A stretch of DNA of 15,327 nt from an uncultured Bacteroidota bacterium. GTDB lineage: Bacteria; Bacteroidota; Bacteroidia; Chitinophagales; Chitinophagaceae. The stretch is from positions 1-15,327 of the forward strand of contig CAIVKT010000067.1 in assembly GCA_903906615.1 (NCBI GenBank). Reading direction: 5' to 3'. A model generated the notes under the pieces. That model had not been told where the DNA came from. It made no database searches and worked only from the letters and a program-made list of their open reading frames with translations. How positions within the stretch are numbered: position 1 is the first letter of the stretch; the number at the start of each line of letters is the position of its first letter. The position numbers and the translations under genes are program-made. This document shows, piece after piece, positions 12,938-15,327 of this stretch.

Positions 12938-12946
12938 GTAACTTTG
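12917..12946 (+). promoter_or_regulatory. Promoter of the small lipoprotein gene, inside hpt
   Basis: TTG (12917-12919), 19 nt, then TAACTTTG (12939-12946) is one of the best matches to the Bacteroidota consensus in the window. Transcription would start near 12953, leaving a leader of about 50 nt before the ATG at 13004. Confidence 0.75.
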
Positions 12947-12963
12947 AGTGAGAGATTTTTAAC

Positions 12964-12987
12964 CGCGAAGGCGCAAAGTCGCTAAGC
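12964..12987 (+). repeat. Three tandem CGCnAAGn octamers
   Basis: CGCGAAGG, CGCAAAGT and CGCTAAGC follow each other without gaps in the 5' leader of the lipoprotein gene. Strings of this kind (AACCGC followed by repeated CGCAAAGN) are, from memory, dispersed in intergenic DNA of several bacterial genomes; the role is unknown. Confidence 0.5.
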
Positions 12988-13003
12988 CGATATTAGCAAC
13001 ATA

Positions 13004-13288
13004 ATGAAGAATAAGTCGCAGATCATATTTCTCTTACTTGCGCTGTTGGCTATCACCGCCTGCAAAAACACCTGGAGCCGGGAAGATAAAGCCACTTTTT
13101 ACGAGACCTGTACCGAGGAAGCCAAACCATGGACCGGATCGCCGGAGAAAGCGACTACCTACTGCGATTGTGTCTTTACCCACATGGAAAAACGCTACCC
13201 CAATGAAGAAGACGCGCTGGAGCATATGGACAGCCTTGCAAAAGACACCTCGCTGCTGAACTGTAAGGAAATGGTGCTGCGGAAGTAG
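13004..13288 (+). CDS. Small cysteine-rich lipoprotein
   Basis: This 94-residue protein has a lipoprotein signal: KNK, a leucine-rich core, and a lipobox ending AITAC with C20 as the lipidated residue. The mature part of 75 residues is charged and helical, with C36, C54, C56 and C87, enough for two disulfides in the periplasm. No family is recognised; similar small proteins of the form 'CDCVFTHMEKRYP' occur as uncharacterised lipoproteins in Bacteroidota. It has its own promoter within hpt and lies 152 nt before yidC, so it is probably transcribed alone. Surface or periplasmic location cannot be told, because K21 and N22 follow the cysteine and the surface-export signal of the phylum is not obvious. 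Confidence 0.75.
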   Translation: MKNKSQIIFLLLALLAITACKNTWSREDKATFYETCTEEAKPWTGSPEKATTYCDCVFTHMEKRYPNEEDALEHMDSLAKDTSLLNCKEMVLRK

Positions 13289-13389
13289 GTTAATTTCAGT
13301 TAATAATAATTTAATGTGTCTGCAATGGACTGTTTCTAAGCCAGCTTACCCCCACTCACCGACCCACGGCTGCTGCCCGCCTATAACCA

Positions 13390-13423
13390 TTGCCACCCAT
13401 CCGCGCAAAAAAGCGTACCTTTG
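13390..13423 (+). promoter_or_regulatory. yidC promoter
   Basis: TTG (13390-13392) and TACCTTTG (13416-13423) are separated by 23 nt, at the long end of the known range. Transcription would start near 13430, about 11 nt before the ATG at 13441. That rules out the in-frame ATG at 13388-13390 region as the real start. Confidence 0.6.
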
Positions 13424-13440
13424 CGCACTTATTTTTACAT

Positions 13441-15285
13441 ATGGACCGTAATCAATTTATTGGATTTGGCCTTTTAATATTGCTGGTGATCGGGTACTTT
13501 ACCTGGAACAACCACAATGAGAAGGTATACTTAGAGCAGAAAAGAACAGACTCTATAGCGTTTGCCAAGGTACACCCACGCCCTGTTGTCGACAGCAGCA
13601 AGGCTGCGGCTGCTGTTGCAGTGGCGGCAACTACCGGCAACGACTCTGTTGCTGCGGCATTGCGCGCATCGCAGCCGCAGGCATACAATGGCACTGCCGA
13701 AACAGTGACTTTAGCGAACAAGAAAATAACGCTGCAATTCACAACCAAGGGCGCGTATCCTGTATCGGCGGAAATAACCCAGTACAAGACGTATCATGGT
13801 AAGCCGCTGTACCTGTTCAATGGCCCGGGCAACCAACTGAGCACTATACTGCCTTTTGATAATGGCAAGTCTACCGCCGATCTGTACTTCAGCCCGGTGA
13901 TGAGGAATGAGCCTAACGGTGATAAGACCATTGACTTTACCGGTGAGTTGGGCAATGGCAAGAAGGTGGAGATCATCTACACCTTGCCTGCCGATGACTA
14001 CATGGTGCATTGCAGCATAGCCCTCACCGGCATGAGCGCAAACACCCTGCCGCTGAAATGGAATGTGCAGGGACTGCACACTGAAAAAGACATTACCAAC
14101 GAACGCCTGGCCACACAGGTATACTACCGCAATAAGAATGAAGAGCACGATTACTTTACAGTAAAGAATGAAGAGAAGCTCATTCACAACGATGGAGCAT
14201 CCCAGTGGCTGGGCTTCCGCAAGCAGTACTTTAGTACGGTGCTGGTGGCCGATGAGAGCTTCAGCAAAATGGATGTGAAATTTATAGCGCAGCCAACAGA
14301 TACCAATGTAGTAGCCAGTTGCCAGGGCATCATGGACCTGCCGCTGAAGCCGGGTGGCAATGTGCAGTCTGCCTCATTCAAATGGTATGTAGGGCCAAAC
14401 GATTACCACACATTACAGTCTTACAAGATAGGGCTTGATGATATGGTGCCGCTGGGCTATGGCATCATGGCATTTGTGAAGTATATCAATAAATGGGCGC
14501 TGATACCTTTCTTTTACTTCCTGGCGGGCTTCATCAGCAACTATGCGATCATCATTATGTTACTGACGATATTTATACGCCTTATACTGTCTTTCTTTAC
14601 TTATAAGAGCTACTTATCATCTGCGAAGATGAGGGTGTTGAAACCAGAACTGGATGAGCTGCGCGCCAAAATAGGCGACGACCAGCAGAAGTTCAGCATG
14701 GAGCAGATGAAGCTGTACCGTACTGCCGGGGTGAACCCCATGGGTGGTTGCCTGCCTATGCTTTTCCAGTTGCCCATACTGCTGTCTATGTACTATATGT
14801 TCCCGTCGTTCATAGAATTCAGGCAGCAGCACTTCCTGTGGGCCAATGACCTGTCTACCTACGATAGCATCATTACATTCCCGTTCACCATACCCTTCCT
14901 TGGCGATCACCTGAGCTTGTTCACATTGCTGATGACCGGTTCCAGCCTGTTCCTTGCAGTGTATAACCGCAACATGACCCCGCAGGACCCTAACAATCCC
15001 ATGCTGAAGTACATGCCATTCATCTTCCCGGTGATATTGATGGGTGTATTCAATAAAATGGCGGCGGCGCTTACGTTCTACTACACCTTTAGCAATTTGC
15101 TGAGCATTGCGCAGCAGTTCATCATCCAGAAATACTTTATCAACGAGAAAGCTATTCACGCGCAGATACAGGAAAACAGGAATAAGCCGCCAACCCAATC
15201 GAAATGGTCGCAAAGGCTGGAGGAAATGCAGAAGCTACAGGCCGAAAGGAGCAAGACCCAGCCACGTATCAATAATAAAAAGTAA
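13441..15285 (+). CDS. yidC: Membrane protein insertase YidC
   Basis: This 614-residue protein has the Gram-negative YidC layout. It starts with MDRNQFIGFGLLILLVIGY, whose hydrophobic part is TM1 (about 5-21), followed by an Ala/Val-rich linker and a large periplasmic beta-sandwich domain (about 70-345). The conserved five-helix insertase core runs from about 355 to 575. Key features are R380 in TIFIRLILSFF, the hydrophilic-groove arginine; the cytoplasmic hairpin SSAKMRVLKPELDELRAKIGDD; and VNPMGGCLPMLFQLPILLSMYY from V431. The basic 40-residue tail can contact ribosomes. It inserts inner-membrane proteins with or without SecYEG. The ATG at 13441 lies just downstream of the promoter; the farther in-frame ATG would add 17 residues and lie upstream of it. 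No other classical partner genes are adjacent in this window. Confidence 0.97.
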   Translation: MDRNQFIGFGLLILLVIGYFTWNNHNEKVYLEQKRTDSIAFAKVHPRPVVDSSKAAAAVAVAATTGNDSVAAALRASQPQAYNGTAETVTLANKKITLQFTTKGAYPVSAEITQYKTYHGKPLYLFNGPGNQLSTILPFDNGKSTADLYFSPVMRNEPNGDKTIDFTGELGNGKKVEIIYTLPADDYMVHCSIALTGMSANTLPLKWNVQGLHTEKDITNERLATQVYYRNKNEEHDYFTVKNEEKLIHNDGASQWLGFRKQYFSTVLVADESFSKMDVKFIAQPTDTNVVASCQGIMDLPLKPGGNVQSASFKWYVGPNDYHTLQSYKIGLDDMVPLGYGIMAFVKYINKWALIPFFYFLAGFISNYAIIIMLLTIFIRLILSFFTYKSYLSSAKMRVLKPELDELRAKIGDDQQKFSMEQMKLYRTAGVNPMGGCLPMLFQLPILLSMYYMFPSFIEFRQQHFLWANDLSTYDSIITFPFTIPFLGDHLSLFTLLMTGSSLFLAVYNRNMTPQDPNNPMLKYMPFIFPVILMGVFNKMAAALTFYYTFSNLLSIAQQFIIQKYFINEKAIHAQIQENRNKPPTQSKWSQRLEEMQKLQAERSKTQPRINNKK

Positions 15286-15327
15286 GCAACAATAAGCTTT
15301 CATATTATGTACAATGCCTGTATATCC

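Overview
The window looks like ordinary chromosome from a member of the Bacteroidota, most likely a Chitinophagaceae-type genus. That rests on gene families and promoters: several genes start 10-20 nt after a TAnnTTTG element, in the best cases with TTG about 19 nt upstream. Shine-Dalgarno sites are largely absent. YidC has the long periplasmic-domain form, and there are a GlcD-type oxidase, a GreA-like protein of the sort often mislabelled 3-oxoacyl-ACP synthase in this phylum, and a glucosaminidase with LysM-like repeats directly upstream of hpt. No rRNA, tRNA, CRISPR array, phage gene or transposase was found.

Layout. Positions 1-150 hold the tail of a rightward gene and its terminator. 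Positions 183-1234 (minus strand) are a PadR regulator - PspC-domain membrane protein operon, with a promoter and an inverted-repeat operator between 1253 and 1290. Positions 1391-3456 (plus strand) are an A+T-richer stretch: a small protein whose stop overlaps the start of a minimal nucleotidyltransferase, a secreted DUF3298-like protein, and a tiny Pro/Glu-rich protein. A small membrane protein (3587-3733, minus) faces them across a hairpin-rich repeat. Positions 3819-5237 encode a GlcD-family flavoprotein and 5314-5943 a secreted, probably outer-membrane beta-barrel protein. Positions 6008-8888 are a tight symporter - LOG-family - O-methyltransferase operon, followed by an A+T-rich secreted orphan (8913-9383). 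A GreA-like protein lies on the minus strand (9477-9929). A gap of about 750 nt follows, holding a second repeat copy, a 10-bp tandem repeat array and several hairpins. Positions 10685-12937 are the glucosaminidase/LysM gene and hpt, 13004-13288 a small lipoprotein, and 13441-15285 yidC.

Most of the genes are housekeeping or envelope functions: membrane insertion, peptidoglycan hydrolysis, purine salvage, Na+-coupled uptake and an envelope-stress-like membrane protein. I see no clear new multi-gene system. The items most worth a second look are non-coding or small: a two-copy REP-like element with conserved internal spacing (3488-3560 and 9988-10072); an 18-bp palindrome shared by one copy and the coding sequence of the GlcD gene; a helically phased 10-bp repeat at 10252-10301; the toxin-antitoxin-like overlapping pair at 1391-2043; and a terminator-like hairpin ending just before the symporter start codon.
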